Below are positions 35,042 through 47,444 of a stretch of 64,000 bases of DNA, piece after piece. A program made the translations under genes and the position numbers. Each line of letters begins with the position of its first letter. Position 1 is the stretch's first letter. Source of the stretch: Hoplostethus atlanticus (Eukaryota; Chordata; Actinopteri; Trachichthyiformes; Trachichthyidae); contig JAXDDX010000035.1 of the NCBI GenBank assembly GCA_034670405.1, positions 1,678,501-1,742,500 of the forward strand. Direction: 5' to 3'. The notes below the pieces were generated by a model. That model was not told the origin of the DNA and ran no database searches. It saw only the letters and a list, made by a program, of their open reading frames with translations.

Positions 35042-38000
35042 GTGCTTGCTCAGGTATCCCCAGTTGTTAGCGTTGTGAAAAATAGCGGTTTTGTTTATCC
35101 GGCATTTGAAAAGCTGCAGGGTTCAAGGTCAGAACTGAGCTGGATGAAAATGAGGAGCGAAGATAGGCAGGTATTTCCCAAAGAACATGAATTCCTTCAC
35201 ATGGGATCTCGACACAATTAGAAGAGATATTTCCGATTTTAAGGTGCAGTTGGTTCTGGGATTTGGGGGTTTGCCCTGGTTTTAGTGTTTAGCCCGAACA
35301 TATGTCACTACCTTTTAGCCACAAAGGCATGCGTTGAGGCACAATTAAGCATGCCCATTGATTGGCCACAGGCAAGGAGAGGAAGGGTAGCCCCTGTGAT
35401 GCTGAACGAAATGCTTTACTATGATGCTAACATGCCTGTCAACCCCCTGCCACCCCAACTCCCTTTTTGGCAGGGATTGTTTAATGTTATCCCTAAATAA
35501 CAAGAGTGTGAAGAAAAATGAGCTTGTCTTCCCCTCCCCTTTCTTGTTTGTTTGTGTGAGAGAGAGAGAGAGAGAGAGGTACGTGGCTTCCTGCCTAACC
35601 ACAGCCTTGGGGAGGTAAGGAACACAAATGCAGGAGATGACCATATCTGCCGTTCCTTCAGACAATATAGCGAGCAGATGGGCGAGTCATTTGATGAATT
35701 CACCAGACTGATCCTAGCTGCAGGGTGGGGAATCTGATCCACCCTCCGTTTCATACAGCGCAGAGATCCAACCCCCCCGAGAATCCACTCCCAGCACAGC
35801 AGCCTCCACTTTGGAGCAAAAGATGACACGATAAGGTTTATTGAACAGGTAGGGGGGGGAAGTGTCCCAAACCCCGCCTCACAAAACCAAAACCGCCTAA
35901 ATCCAAGTATTACAGATTTGCGAGTGTTCTGAATCAGCACTCTGCACTCTGCAGAGCCGGTAGCGTTCCCTCTCAGCGCTTATAATTTAATAAACAACTT
36001 TGGTGTATTTCGTGTAATGATGTTTTCCCGGGCACGGCGCACTCCAGTTAAAATTACATTTCAAAGACGAATCTCTCCTCTCTTCTCTCGCCCCCTTTTT
36101 TATTCACACTGGTTTCAACTTTTCACTTTGGCTCCCCTAATTCTTTCTACTCGAGTTGGTAAATCTGCTCTAAAATGGTTCAATGTCACACCAGCATTGT
36201 CATTTAAATAATTGAACGTCTGTTGCATTCCCAGCAGGAAAAAGGGGATGGCGAGCACTTCGGGGTCCATTTTTAGTCTCTAGGTTGTAGATCTGCACCG
36301 CTGAGACTTCCTTTACCGCACACTCCGCCTTCCCCCTTACCCACTTGCATATGTATACTTTACACACGCGCACACAAACACACACACACACGAGATTTTA
36401 GCCGAGCCTTTGAAATACACATGAACCTCAGGATGTTCCAGAGAATAATAAAGAAGAGGAAGAAGGGCTTAAGAGCACATTCTTTAACACATTCAGCAAT
36501 GACCTGGGGATGACACAACCGCGTGCTACCTAACAGCAGCCAAACTGACCCTGGATGGGTTCTGCCCATCTTAAAGTGCTTTATAATGTCAGTCAAGACT
36601 CTCCATTCAATGACACGTACAGTCAAGAGCGCCATTAGAGACCCGGGTACGTTCGGCTCCCACTTCCACGGTTTTATTAAAGAGATTACGATTACTGCGG
36701 ACCGGTTTCGTAGATATGTACAGATGCATCTTTATCGTAAAAGCTCTCTAGCCCACGCAGTTGAATTGGCAATTTGCAAGCCATTATGGTCAATCTATGA
36801 GATTGTCAGTCAAACAGAAGATGAGTGTGATTTCACCACCTTTTCACTAACTGAGACAAATTCCTCATTGTTTTGTTGCGCTATTGAGACAGGGTGATTA
36901 GATAGTTTAGCACCAGAGTAGCTGCAACATCTCCCCCATCATTTTTGTAAACTGAACAGGGTAAACAAACGCATTCAGCAACATAATGCTCGTGGCAATC
37001 AATTTTCCACAAGTAAAGCTCAAACAATACGCCCGCTGCTCGCGTTCAATAAGACATCCTGGCTGAACCGCACCATCATTGTTGAATCTGACATGGATTA
37101 GGCTTCCCTTTTCTGCAGTGATATCTCCTTCTGCAGAATGAAGTGGTGTGGAGTGTGACCACTCAGGAAGGAGCCCGCGGGGGCCAGAAGGCCTCTCTAG
37201 TTGCACACATCCAGCAAGGAAAGGTTAGAGGAATTGTAACCCCGGGGCTGGGTTTGACAGACGAGGCAGAGTCCACCCCCCCCCCTGCAATTACAAAATG
37301 ATGGAAAACACAAGGGCTGTACGTCAAACCCAGTGCATTGTTACGTTGACTCTGTGGACAGCACAGTATAGTAACTCATGACAAGAAATGGCATTTTCAC
37401 CGGGGGTTTTAAAGCCAGGGATAGCTGTAGCTGTAACTGCACACAACACTGATGAATGGCTTGCTTAATGTATATTGCCTGTCTGATGGATTGATCTCTA
37501 GAAATCTCTCTGGCTTATGAACGACGGTTGGTAATGTTGGGTAATGCAACATAGAGGCTTTCAGGTTTTCATCGGACGAAAAGTGAATTCATAAGAGTGC
37601 AGCCTGTTGATTTTCTAGAACAAAATGTAGCTTTATTGATGCGCGGTGCAAAGTGTTTCAGACAGATCCACGGGGATCCGTCTTATACAACGGCATTTCT
37701 CTCCCGTGTGAATATTTGATAGAGAGAAAGAGCTCAGAGCACACCCCTCTGTCTCTGTGGGCACGGTGGGGATAAAAGCCCCGCATTTCTCCTCTCACTT
37801 CCGTAAGACCCAAATGGTTTCGCAACGCTCTCTGCTCTCTCTGGTCTCACGCGACTTAGCCTACCGCATTTTTTAACTTCTCTGCAACCTTCAAATATTG
37901 ACATTTTTTTCCTGTATAAACAAGTGTAAAAAAAAACACCTCATCATCTGTAACTGTCATTGTGTAGACTGGATGGGTAATGAGAAACCAAGAATTCCTG

Positions 38001-39300
38001 TAATTAATTATCTTGTTATCTGTGTGCCCGGTGCCCCCTCCCCTCCTCCCCTCCTCTTCTGTGTATTATTCATCATAGAGGACTCCTGCCCTGCTTCCCC
38101 GGGCTATTTTTACCCAGCATTCCCGTCACATTAACTGAGAGCCCCAATCCCCTGCTGCTCCCAACAGCAAGCCCCCCTCCATCTGGATCATGGATTACAT
38201 CCCTCTTTTTCTACCCTTTCCCCCGCTGTTGGTCCCTCTGAGCCCGCCCCCCTCTCTCTCTCTCTCTCTCTCTTTATCTCCCTGCATCTCTCTTCTTCCC
38301 CGCTTCTATTTCTTTCGCCACTCCGCTAACCCTCTCACTCTCCACTCATGTCCTCTCTCTTATTTCTTTCAATCATTCATATTAGTGCTCCCTACATATC
38401 GCTTCAGAGCGTAGTCCTCTCCCGCCGAGTCGGCACTATACACCCAGCCGCTCAAATCAGTCACTCACTGAGCCGTGTCGTTTCATTGTTTTGAGTAAAA
38501 TCCTGCAATGTTGACATGAATGCGGTGGGTAGGAGTCAGCTTAAACACCATCACATATGGTCTACGTGATTGGTTAGACAGTAAAATCAGTGACCAAGAT
38601 GACCACACAGATGCTGAGCCTAGGGTGTACAACAGTTTGCATTTCTAATCCCCATATAACAGTACAGATTACACACATTACACATTCTAACACTCTATAT
38701 ATATTTATAGTCTAGTTGCATGATCATGCACTTGAATTGTTTGTTGTATTTCTTGGCGTGTATGCTGTCATCCTTGCATTATTACAAGTTGGTGATGTGC
38801 AGGTTGCAGATGACATTTCTTCTTTCTTGTATCAAAAAGGAGGGAGATAAATAACTGTGTTATTTAGCTGTGTGGCCTGGTGTGTGGCTCTTGTTATGAG
38901 ATGAGGGAAATTAATAAATAACATTTGAACAGAGAGAGGAGAAAGATTGAGAGCTGGATGGGTAGAAAGATGGATGGATGGAAGGATGGATGACAAGATA
39001 CTAACTCGGTGAGCAACAGCAGTCGCACATTAGAACTAGTCATGCATTTCATGTATTTAGATTCCAATCTCTGTCAACAGAGACGGGCTCAGGGTTATGA
39101 TGTCTCTGTGTTTACACAATAAGACACAATGGCACTCTGTACCCTGTGGTATGTTCCAGGAGCAACGGCAGCACCAAATGCATCTTGCATTTGCAGGTGA
39201 GTTGCAAGAGACCGGATGCTATTTATGATATCCACACTTTTAAATTAGGTAGAACTAGCATGCCAACTTTTTGCCCTACAAACAGTTCAGCATAGTATTA
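35040..39300. other. Noncoding stretch
   Basis: (GA)n at 35557-35578, C/T-rich DNA at 38205-38300 and an (ATGG)n-type run at 38968-38990. No exon recognised. Reading frames here are short and without family resemblance. Confidence 0.45.
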
Positions 39301-39303
39301 TTT

Positions 39304-40190
39304 CATCCATGCATTTTTTTTTAGCTGCTTATCCTGGTCAGGACAAGCAGAGCGGCCCAGTTGGCCTTTCCCACAGCAAATTCCTCCAGCTCCTCCAGGG
39401 GGATTCCCAGGTGCACCCAGGTCAGCTGGGGAGATGCAATCCCTCCAGCATGCCCTGGGGTTTCCTCCCAGTTGGTTGTGCTTCGTGGCTCAATATGGCA
39501 GCAGCTTGACTTCAACGACCTTCTGGATTGCTGAGCTTGTCACCCTGTCACAGAGAGTGAGGCCAGCCTCATTTCGGCCACTTTTATCCACCATCTCATT
39601 CTTTGTACCTGAAGCTCATAACCATAGGTGAGGGTCAGAATGAAGGTTGACTGGTAAAGAGCTTCGCTTTGTGGCTCAGCTCTCTCTCCACCTGCATTAG
39701 TGCAGCTGCTGCACCCAACCAGCAGTAAATCTCACTGGTGAACAGTACCTCAAGATACCTGAACTCCTCCACAGTTAATCACCCCTCACCTGGATGGGAC
39801 AGGCCACCTTTTTCTGGCAGAACCATGGCCTCAGACTTGGAGATGCTGACCCTCATCCCCACTGCGTCACACTCAGCTGCAAACAGGTCCAGTGATCACA
39901 GTTTGGTGAAGCCAGAAAGACATCAACAGCAAAGATGCCACCTTAACTGTGGCAACAGTTTGCTGTTTGCGATGAACTGAACTGGACACTCTCCAGACCT
40001 TGGCTGTGCCTTGATATCCCGTCCATCAATATCTCAAACTCCTTTTTGGAGTCCAATACCCACCTTGAGGGAGATTAACTTAATGCACAGAAGGCAAACA
40101 CAGGTCTCACTCTGAGTGCACAGTGGCCCCCTTACTCGCAGCACCTGCCACAAGATACCTCGAGGAACAGGGTCATAGACCATGTAAACA
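39304..40190 (-). mobile_element. Old Rex3-like LINE relic
   Basis: Read on the minus strand this parallels the Rex3 copy at 11157-12265. It starts with a worn counterpart of YDRVPRDILW (near 40160), passes DGISRHSQG-, AECDAVGMRVSISKSEAM- and GVEEFRYLEVLF-like stretches. It ends with the GATAAGCAGCTAAAAAAAA and GATG-type tail near 39304. Several internal deletions, stops and frameshifts make it far older than the 11-kb copy. No intact frame remains. Confidence 0.75.
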
Positions 40191-40451
40191 GGATTAGCAA
40201 ACTCCCGTTCCCCCTCGGTTATCTTTACTTAGTATTATTAGTTAGTGTTGGAGCCAATGCACTATTTTCCTTTTTGTATTATGCAGTACCAAACAGCAAT
40301 CCTGGCTTCTGATCAGAAAATAACAGATGCTGGTATTATCAGAATCTTTTTGTGCTTGTTGCCATGTATCCTGTCCAACTGCCAGACTGAATAGAAGTCA
40401 TGGAATCAATAAAGAAAACAAGTCTGATGTGACAGAGCCATGTGTGTGAGA

Positions 40452-40570
40452 GTTAATTGGAGATCAACTCTGAAATCTAGAACCCGTGAAACTCAGAATC
40501 CAGGGTATGGACTTCCCATCCGCTGCAATACAAATTGTGCTGCAGGCTTTAGAGTTTGTCTCCAATTAAC
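40452..40570. repeat. 119-bp inverted repeat
   Basis: GTTAATTGGAGATCAACTC at 40452-40470 pairs with a near-perfect reverse complement (AGTTTGTCTCCAATTAAC) ending at 40570. It could fold as a hairpin or be a very small foldback MITE. Confidence 0.55.
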
Positions 40571-40895
40571 GCTTTGACATATCTGACTTTCCCTTCTTTA
40601 TAGATTCCTTAATGGAAGTCAGTCAGATTGGCACAAACAATCTGATATCAAACTAGAAAAAAAACCCCGTTTACTGACAGGTTTTCACTACTGTTCAGGT
40701 TATTGAGTTGGTTTGAAGATGTTTACAGGGACTTCATTTCCCAACTGTCAGCATAAATGCCCATTAGAAGATCACTTCTTATAAACTTACAGTATTTGTG
40801 ATTTATCCTGTTGTTTCTTAGTATTATTTTTACCATCTATTCTTATTTTGTGATGCCTTCTTGTTTTATTTGTTAAAATAAAAGTTTAATCTTTG

Positions 40896-41948
40896 TGTCA
40901 GGCAAACAGGCCGGGACGCGGAGAAGAACAGACACGCTAGTAAAAGTTCAACACCAATTTATTAGTGTGAAATCCAAAATGTAGACAGTCCAGAGGGGTG
41001 TTCCACAAAGCGATCTTACCACCTTAGCCAGGCTTATTTCACTTAGTCTGGCTCATTTCAGGTTTATTCGGTTCTACAAAGCAAGCTCAGCATAGTTCAA
41101 GCTAAGTTGCTGTGACAACTTTGCTTTTTTTAGTTATCAGGCTAAACCACAGTTGAAGCTTAATCGGTACTCCCGTAACACTGATCAGACTGGAACGCAA
41201 TATTTTCAAACAAAGTTCCGCCATCCTAATGTTCAATGCTATTACCCAAACTATCAGACATAAAGTGTAATGTTAATAGAAAATAAAAAAATATATAATG
41301 AAATATTTTTAGCACAGCTTTTCAGTTTTTTAATATTGTTGGAACACATGATATTTAATAAGGTCTATCCAATTTGTTCATTTTTAATTAAACAATTACT
41401 TACGGATTCAATCTATCAGCAATTTGTTGCCAAGCTTTCTCTCTCCGTCGCTGTTCAGTGGCCGTGAACATTGCGGCTCTGTCTTTACCGTCCTTTTTCG
41501 CCACAATGAATCGATCAAATCCATGATCGACCTCTCGGGCTGCTTAAATACACTGTGTACAACTGTGCACGCGCAATTATCTGGATTGCTTGAACCTGGC
41601 TTGGTTTAGCCAGATCACAGTGGCTTGACTTTGGCTTCGTGGAACCGCTTTAGCCTCGATTGACTTGTTAGGTTAACTCAAACCAGTCTTGCGAGATTAA
41701 TCGCCGCTTTTCTAAACCTGCTTTGTGGAACAGGCAAGCCGAAACGTTCTGGCAGGGAATTGCAGGAGCAGGTCTCTATTTATACTAAATGCTGATTACA
41801 AATTGCATTCAGGTGTGGAGGCTGGAATTGAGTGAATCCTCTGATAGGCTGGGCAGGAACAGGTGACAAGCAGGAGGGGGAAACTGGGTCGCTGGGCGGA
41901 GACAGAGAGACAGGCTATGAGGAAGAACTGCTGCCAGGATCCATGACA
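40896..41948 (-). mobile_element. Second solo LTR, split by a nested DNA element
   Basis: The outer element starts TGTCAGGCAAACAGG and ends CAGGATCCATGACA, a TG...CA form with TGTCA/TGACA ends. Flanks CTTTG (40891-40895) and GTTTG (41949-41953) match at 4 of 5 positions. On the minus strand AATAAA occurs near 40960, consistent with an LTR in that orientation. Without the insertion it would be about 314 bp. It differs from the LTR at 3400-4059. Confidence 0.65.
40996..41734. mobile_element. MITE nested in the second LTR
   Basis: GGTGTTCCACAAAGC at the left pairs with GCTTTGTGGAACA at the right, giving terminal inverted repeats of about 13-15 bp. Further inside, GCTTAGCC/GGCTAAG-type sequences recur on both sides. 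The 740-bp body is AT-rich in its middle and has no transposase. It lies inside the LTR and is therefore younger than it. Confidence 0.65.
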
Positions 41949-41953
41949 GTTTG

Positions 41954-43661
41954 ATCGTTAACCAATTTAGTTTGAAGAAGAAGATCGTTCGTTATATTAG
42001 TATTACTATTGGGATGCTGCTTCTAGAAAAGTGGATAAGAATACCAAATGCTCAACAGTCCTAGTCTGAATCTGCTGTGGCTGTGCATCTCCCATCAAAG
42101 AGGAGAGTAGTAGAAGCTGCAGTGTGTAGGCTTAGATATGTTATATTTATTTATAGTTATATTTAGCCTGCACAATAATAAACACATACATTGATCCATG
42201 ACATACCAGTGTTAGGAGAAAAAAAAGTACAAATGAAGAGGTGGAAATGCTTCTTTCAGTAAAAGCAGAGATGAGATGGTTATCCCTCCTTGTATGGCTA
42301 TAGAGGTGTGTTGCTGCATGCGAGGACATTCCTCACGGTGCTCCAGTACTGGCCACCATCGATCATCGATCATTGATTTTTCGATCATTTCAATCATTGT
42401 GTGCGTGTGTAGCCATACATCAGACATCACCATGTCATAATATGCACCTCTTTAACAATAAATGCCAAAAGAATATATAGATTTGTTTTATTTTCTTATA
42501 TTTTCATATCAAAATTCCATTACTTTTACTTCCTGGAAAACAGTCTTTAGTATTTACCTCATGGTGTGCAAATAGGTGTAGAAATTCCAACCAAAAATAC
42601 CATCACAGATTTTTGAACAATCTCTCCCCTCCTCCCCTCCCATGAAATAAAACTGCCTTTCTCTACCAAACGGATAGCCCATTGGTTTAAACCCGTCGGC
42701 CACTTTGAATAGCCCCCCCCCACTTTATGTCCTGAACCAGCATCCTGTTTCAACTGCAAACATGTCGAATTAGGGGATACAGTCACAGTTAAATTGGCAT
42801 TTGGAGAGCATCCTTCAGTTTGACGTTTCTCATTACAAACAGCAAAATAACCTTTCTAACTCCACAGCTTTAATCCAGCAGCCTCGACAGAACCTTATGT
42901 CGCTTTCTTCATCAAGCACAAAGCAGTCACAACCTGCTCCCCATTGCTCACTAAATGTTTATGTTTTATTTATTATTTTGCCCCCCCTTAACACATTGAG
43001 TTGTTTTTGTCTCCCTCTTCTTAAATGTTAGCGCTTTCAGTTCCCTGTGGACTTTTTGTGTCAACAATGTAGTGCCACATTCTAGCTTATTTTTTATTTA
43101 TTTATTTTTTATCTGTCTAGCTTCACCTTAATTGTATTATACCCCATGACAGCTTGCTGTTTTCAAATCACACACAGGCAAGAGAGAGGACCCTTGATGG
43201 CGGCGCCACATCAATCACAGCCCCAGTATTGGAAACGCCTTGTTTTCAAATAGAAACCAGATCAAAACCTCACCCGCCAAAGTGGCTGCTACAACTGACG
43301 GTTACCCACCACAGCCAATTTTCCCCACATTTGGTGGGTTGGTGGGTGTTCATTTCAAGTCATGCTGAGGAGGATTGCTGCCTCTTCACTGAAAGACTTC
43401 CCTCCCATGCTGCGCCATTCTACCAAGGCCTTCGAGTACAGTAGTACTTACCTTGTCGCTTTGTTAAGCCTCTTTGGCCATAACAACTGTTATGAAATAG
43501 TATTTACAGTGGTAGCCATTGTAGAAGCATCCCAGGTGTATGCCCTCCGTTCATGCACTAATACTGCAGCGGCTGCTGGATCCTATTTTTTCTCAAATTT
43601 TGTGAAATAGAATAGTATAAATCATATCGTCAACACGTCACTCATACTGCAGGCCTACAGC
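41954..43661. other. Noncoding stretch
   Basis: AT-rich. A small ATCGATCATTGAT-type repeat lies at 42358-42395. No exon recognised. Confidence 0.45.
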
Positions 43662-43936
43662 CAGACCTGGGTCAGTTAGTTTTTACAAATATTGGTTCAT
43701 TTTAACCTGCTAGGACTGCGAGGTGGGTGGGGTTTGCCGCACATGACAATTGAATGTGTATCAGAAAGTTTAGGCAATCAGAGGCAAGTATATGAAAACC
43801 AATTAGTATGTTTTTTCTGTAATTGACAACTTACCTGACACTGTCTGATTGGTCCTGCGGCCGTTAACCCCACCCATTTGGCGCTACAAGCAAACTATTT
43901 GTCGATAATCATTTGCGAAGACTCTGGCCTTGGTCT
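43662..43936. mobile_element. hAT MITE, copy B
   Basis: This starts CAGACCTGGGTCAGTTAG. It shares the internal order TTGACAACTTACCTGACACT and CCCCACCCATTTGG with copy A at 24371-24651, and ends in a worn inverted terminus near 43936. It has diverged clearly from copy A. A third short fragment of the family, CAGACCTGAGTCAAATAATA, lies at 49272-49300. Confidence 0.65.
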
Positions 43937-45090
43937 TCCTTTGAGGTGGTTCTGGCAAAAGAGGGCGTGCGTGTCCCGTCCTCTCCCTCCCTGTGTTTGT
44001 TTGGTGACTAATGAGGCTACATTCATTTATTTTAATTAGAGTTCAGAGGGCCACTTGTTTATCTACTGGACGCACAACTGGACACAGCACACGGTTTGCA
44101 GCCAAATGTGCCCACAAACACACGAGCATGCATGAATGTAAGCACACACACACACGTACATACATACACTCAAATGCATTGTTGTGTATATAGAGCACAT
44201 CCACATATTTAGCCTACAAACATGCAAACACACACATGAATGTAGTTGCTACATGCATTCATGTACTGTGTTACATAGATGTCACATATTCTGCTTTTGG
44301 CTGAATAAAAAAAAACACATTTTCTGTGTGCATGAAAACATACACATAAATCTACAGGGCAGGGGCCAGTGTTTTTTTATTCTGCTGACGTATAGTGAGT
44401 GGATAATCTCCCTATTAATATATAATCCAAATCATTCTGCTGAACAGTTGCAGTAGAGGAATTGCTGGCACGATCTTGTTACGCACATGCACATGCACAC
44501 ACACACTAACACACACGCATTTCTAACTTAGTAAAGGTTCGGGTTGAAAAATACCATGATTGAAAATGTAAGGGATTTTAGTTGGCAGTAGGGCTCAAAA
44601 GGTTTTATAGGCCATCTCTAATGCACACATGCACACGTGTGTACTCATACTAACATGCACACAAATGTAGACCGATAGCATATAGTGCATTCTGTTGTTT
44701 ACTGTAAACTGATTGCAAGGCTTTTCTGTTGTTCTTCCTCCTTCTGAATTCAGTTGGTAAATGGTTCAGTTCCAGAAATAGTGGATTCATGCAGTTCCAG
44801 TTCCAGTCATTTATAACATTTTTACATAAGTCATCTTACTTTGTCAAGTAAATGGCCTCCTCTGAGAATAAGGGCCTGCTCATTACTGGTGGTTGGGTCT
44901 CAGAAAACACTTAACAAATACAGACTATGAGGTTTCCTTTAGGCTACTGCCAAACTTTTTTTATTTGTTTCCCATTTCCCCTCAAGGTAGAAATGTTCAT
45001 ATTTAACTAGAAAAGGTTACGTTTTCTGAAGAACATTTGTGTGCTTGCTTCAGCTTTAAAATGTAGTAATAGTAGTATTAAACAGTTGTT

Positions 45091-45205
45091 GTAGTAGTAG
45101 TAGTAGTGGTAGTATTAAAAGCTGTAGAAGTATTAAAAGCTGTAGCAGTATTAAAAGCTGTAGTAGTAGTATTAAAAGTAGTAGTATTAAAAGCTGTAGT
45201 AGTAG
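45091..45205. repeat. AGTATTAAAAGCTGTAG minisatellite
   Basis: About six units of a 15-25 bp repeat (AGTATTAAAAGCTGTAG plus a variable number of TAG triplets) run in tandem. The variable triplet count suggests an (AGT)n microsatellite that expanded into a longer unit. Confidence 0.8.
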
Positions 45206-45250
45206 TACATTACAGTCATTTAGTCACTTTTATCAAAAGCGACTTACAAA
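45206..45250 (-). repeat. L2/SINE 3' tail, reverse orientation
   Basis: TACATTACAGTCATTTAGTC followed by CTTTTATCAAAAGCGACTTA is the reverse complement of the tail seen at 1620-1667. Only the tail is present, fused to the minisatellite. Confidence 0.7.
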
Positions 45251-47397
45251 GGTGATAGCCAACGCTATGTGGAGCTCGTAGAAGTATAAAAAGCTTGTTT
45301 GCTAATAGAAACATTAAAGGTATTAACAGTTGTAACAATAGTAGTAGTATTATTAGTATTAACAGTACCAGCAGTTTTAGTGCTAGTAGTAATAAAAGCA
45401 GTAATCAAGTATCATTCTAGACAGCAACTCTAGATAGTGCATGTCAATAACAACACAAACCAAGCGCGTGTCAAGATGCTGCTGCTTTTTTGAGCTTCTG
45501 CAAAACTTAAACTTTTGTCACCTTATTTCTCTTCAGCCCAGTTTGTAATTGTGTTCAGATGGATGCTATGGGCGCACCAGCACTTAAGATTAATGGAGGT
45601 ATATGATATTGCGTTCGCTGGGCTGATAAATAGCTGTGATTACTAAATTACCTTCTAAGGGGAAGTAATATTTCAGTGCTGTTAAGGAAAGTAGTGACAA
45701 AGTGGTGTTTCTTTGTATCGAGAAAATGGCAGCGTCGCGTGGACCCAGAGGTGTGCGGGCATTTTCCGGTCGGTCACTGAATGTTAGAACATGCTTAATC
45801 ACTTGAGCCTTTCATTGATTTTAACTTGCAACATGTATTCCCTCGAGACAGTGTGAGCTCCCACCCCTAACTAGAAGCTGTCAAGACCCGTAATCCATCA
45901 TATGCCTCCAAACAAGTAAGGATTTGACAGAAATGTCATTCGTTGATGTAGTTTCAAAAGCCCTGCCTTGTAGTGTGCACTGTTTAGTGTATAGTGTCAC
46001 GCTATATTGTTAGCTGTTCCTTGCAGCAAAAAAAAACATATACCTTAAAATACTAGCTGTGTAGCTTCTGGGATGAGAAAGTAATTAATTTAGACCAAGG
46101 AGTCAGTCCCCAGTCAGCGCTGTGAGGTGGAAATGTATCAGAGGTGTAGGCTCTGCAGCCGTTTAATTACATTACACCCACATGTGGTTATTTGTGCAAA
46201 CACCCCCATCATGTGACGGGGTCTTATATAACAAGTTAAAGGCTCTTGAGACAGATGTGTTTTTCCTCTTAAGACATATTTCATCATCTTTTTTTTTCTT
46301 CCTCTCCTCTCTGTCTGTCTGCCTGTCTGTCACCCTTTCCCGGCCCTCTCTAACTCACTTCACATTAACTTCTCTTCACGTCCTTCATTCAACTGCTGCC
46401 CTCCGCTTCTGCGAGTCCCCCCCTTTTTTTTTTTCCTCTCCTGCCCTCTCTCTCTAATGTAATTTCTCCCTTCCTCCTCTCTAACTCACTTCACATTAAC
46501 TCACCTTCTCTGGGACCCACCTCCGTCATTTGTTCTGTCACTTCACTCCACTCAGCCCCCCTGACCCCCCACCCCCCCCAACCCCTCCTCCGCTGACTCA
46601 GCAGCTGGTTTCCGGGAGGTTTGTACAGGGTTTGTGTGTCAGGTGGGAACAGGTGACACCGCGGGGTGCAGGCTGACCTCACTGTGTCGCTTTCACTCCG
46701 ACTCACAATCAAGTTTGTCTGAGACGGTGCCTCTCTCCTTGAGGCCCCTTTCAAGCTTGTGTGAGCTACAGTGAAAAACCTCATGGCGCTTGCTAAGGAG
46801 GCGCCAATCACCTGTTTACTACTGTCAGAGACATTCTAGCCTCGTGTTCAAGAGGAAGTCATTCACTCTGTTTGTGTGACGGTACAGTTTTTTTATTAGT
46901 ACTAATAATTGTATGATGCTCAGGTAGTCACTGTTTTGCAGTATCAGGTTATCAAGGATATTCTTGCTAATAATTTTGTACCCTATTTATAAAATATAGT
47001 ATTGCATGGTGACTAGCACTGCATTATTAAGTACTAATTTAAGTAATTTCCATCAGCTGATAGATGAAAACACATACTTCACTATTTTAACTGCCATACT
47101 GTGACAGTGAACACGAGCTGATTGAGAGAACGGTAATATAAGTGATCACAATCAAGGGTGAGAGTATTCGCAATCACGTACAAATCAAAAGCCAATAATC
47201 CAACAAACAAATATTTATTTTCTTTGTTCTGTTGTGTTCCCTTCCCTTGTGTTATCAAAGTCAGCCCACAGATGGACCGCTGAGCAGCGATGAAGACCCA
47301 AATACGGTCTAACAGCTTAGTTTCACAACTCCTCAACTGACAGGATTTGGAACTTATGAATTTGTGGGAGGCTGCAGAAATGTCTTGAGTCTTTTCA

Positions 47398-47444
<47 letters not shown>

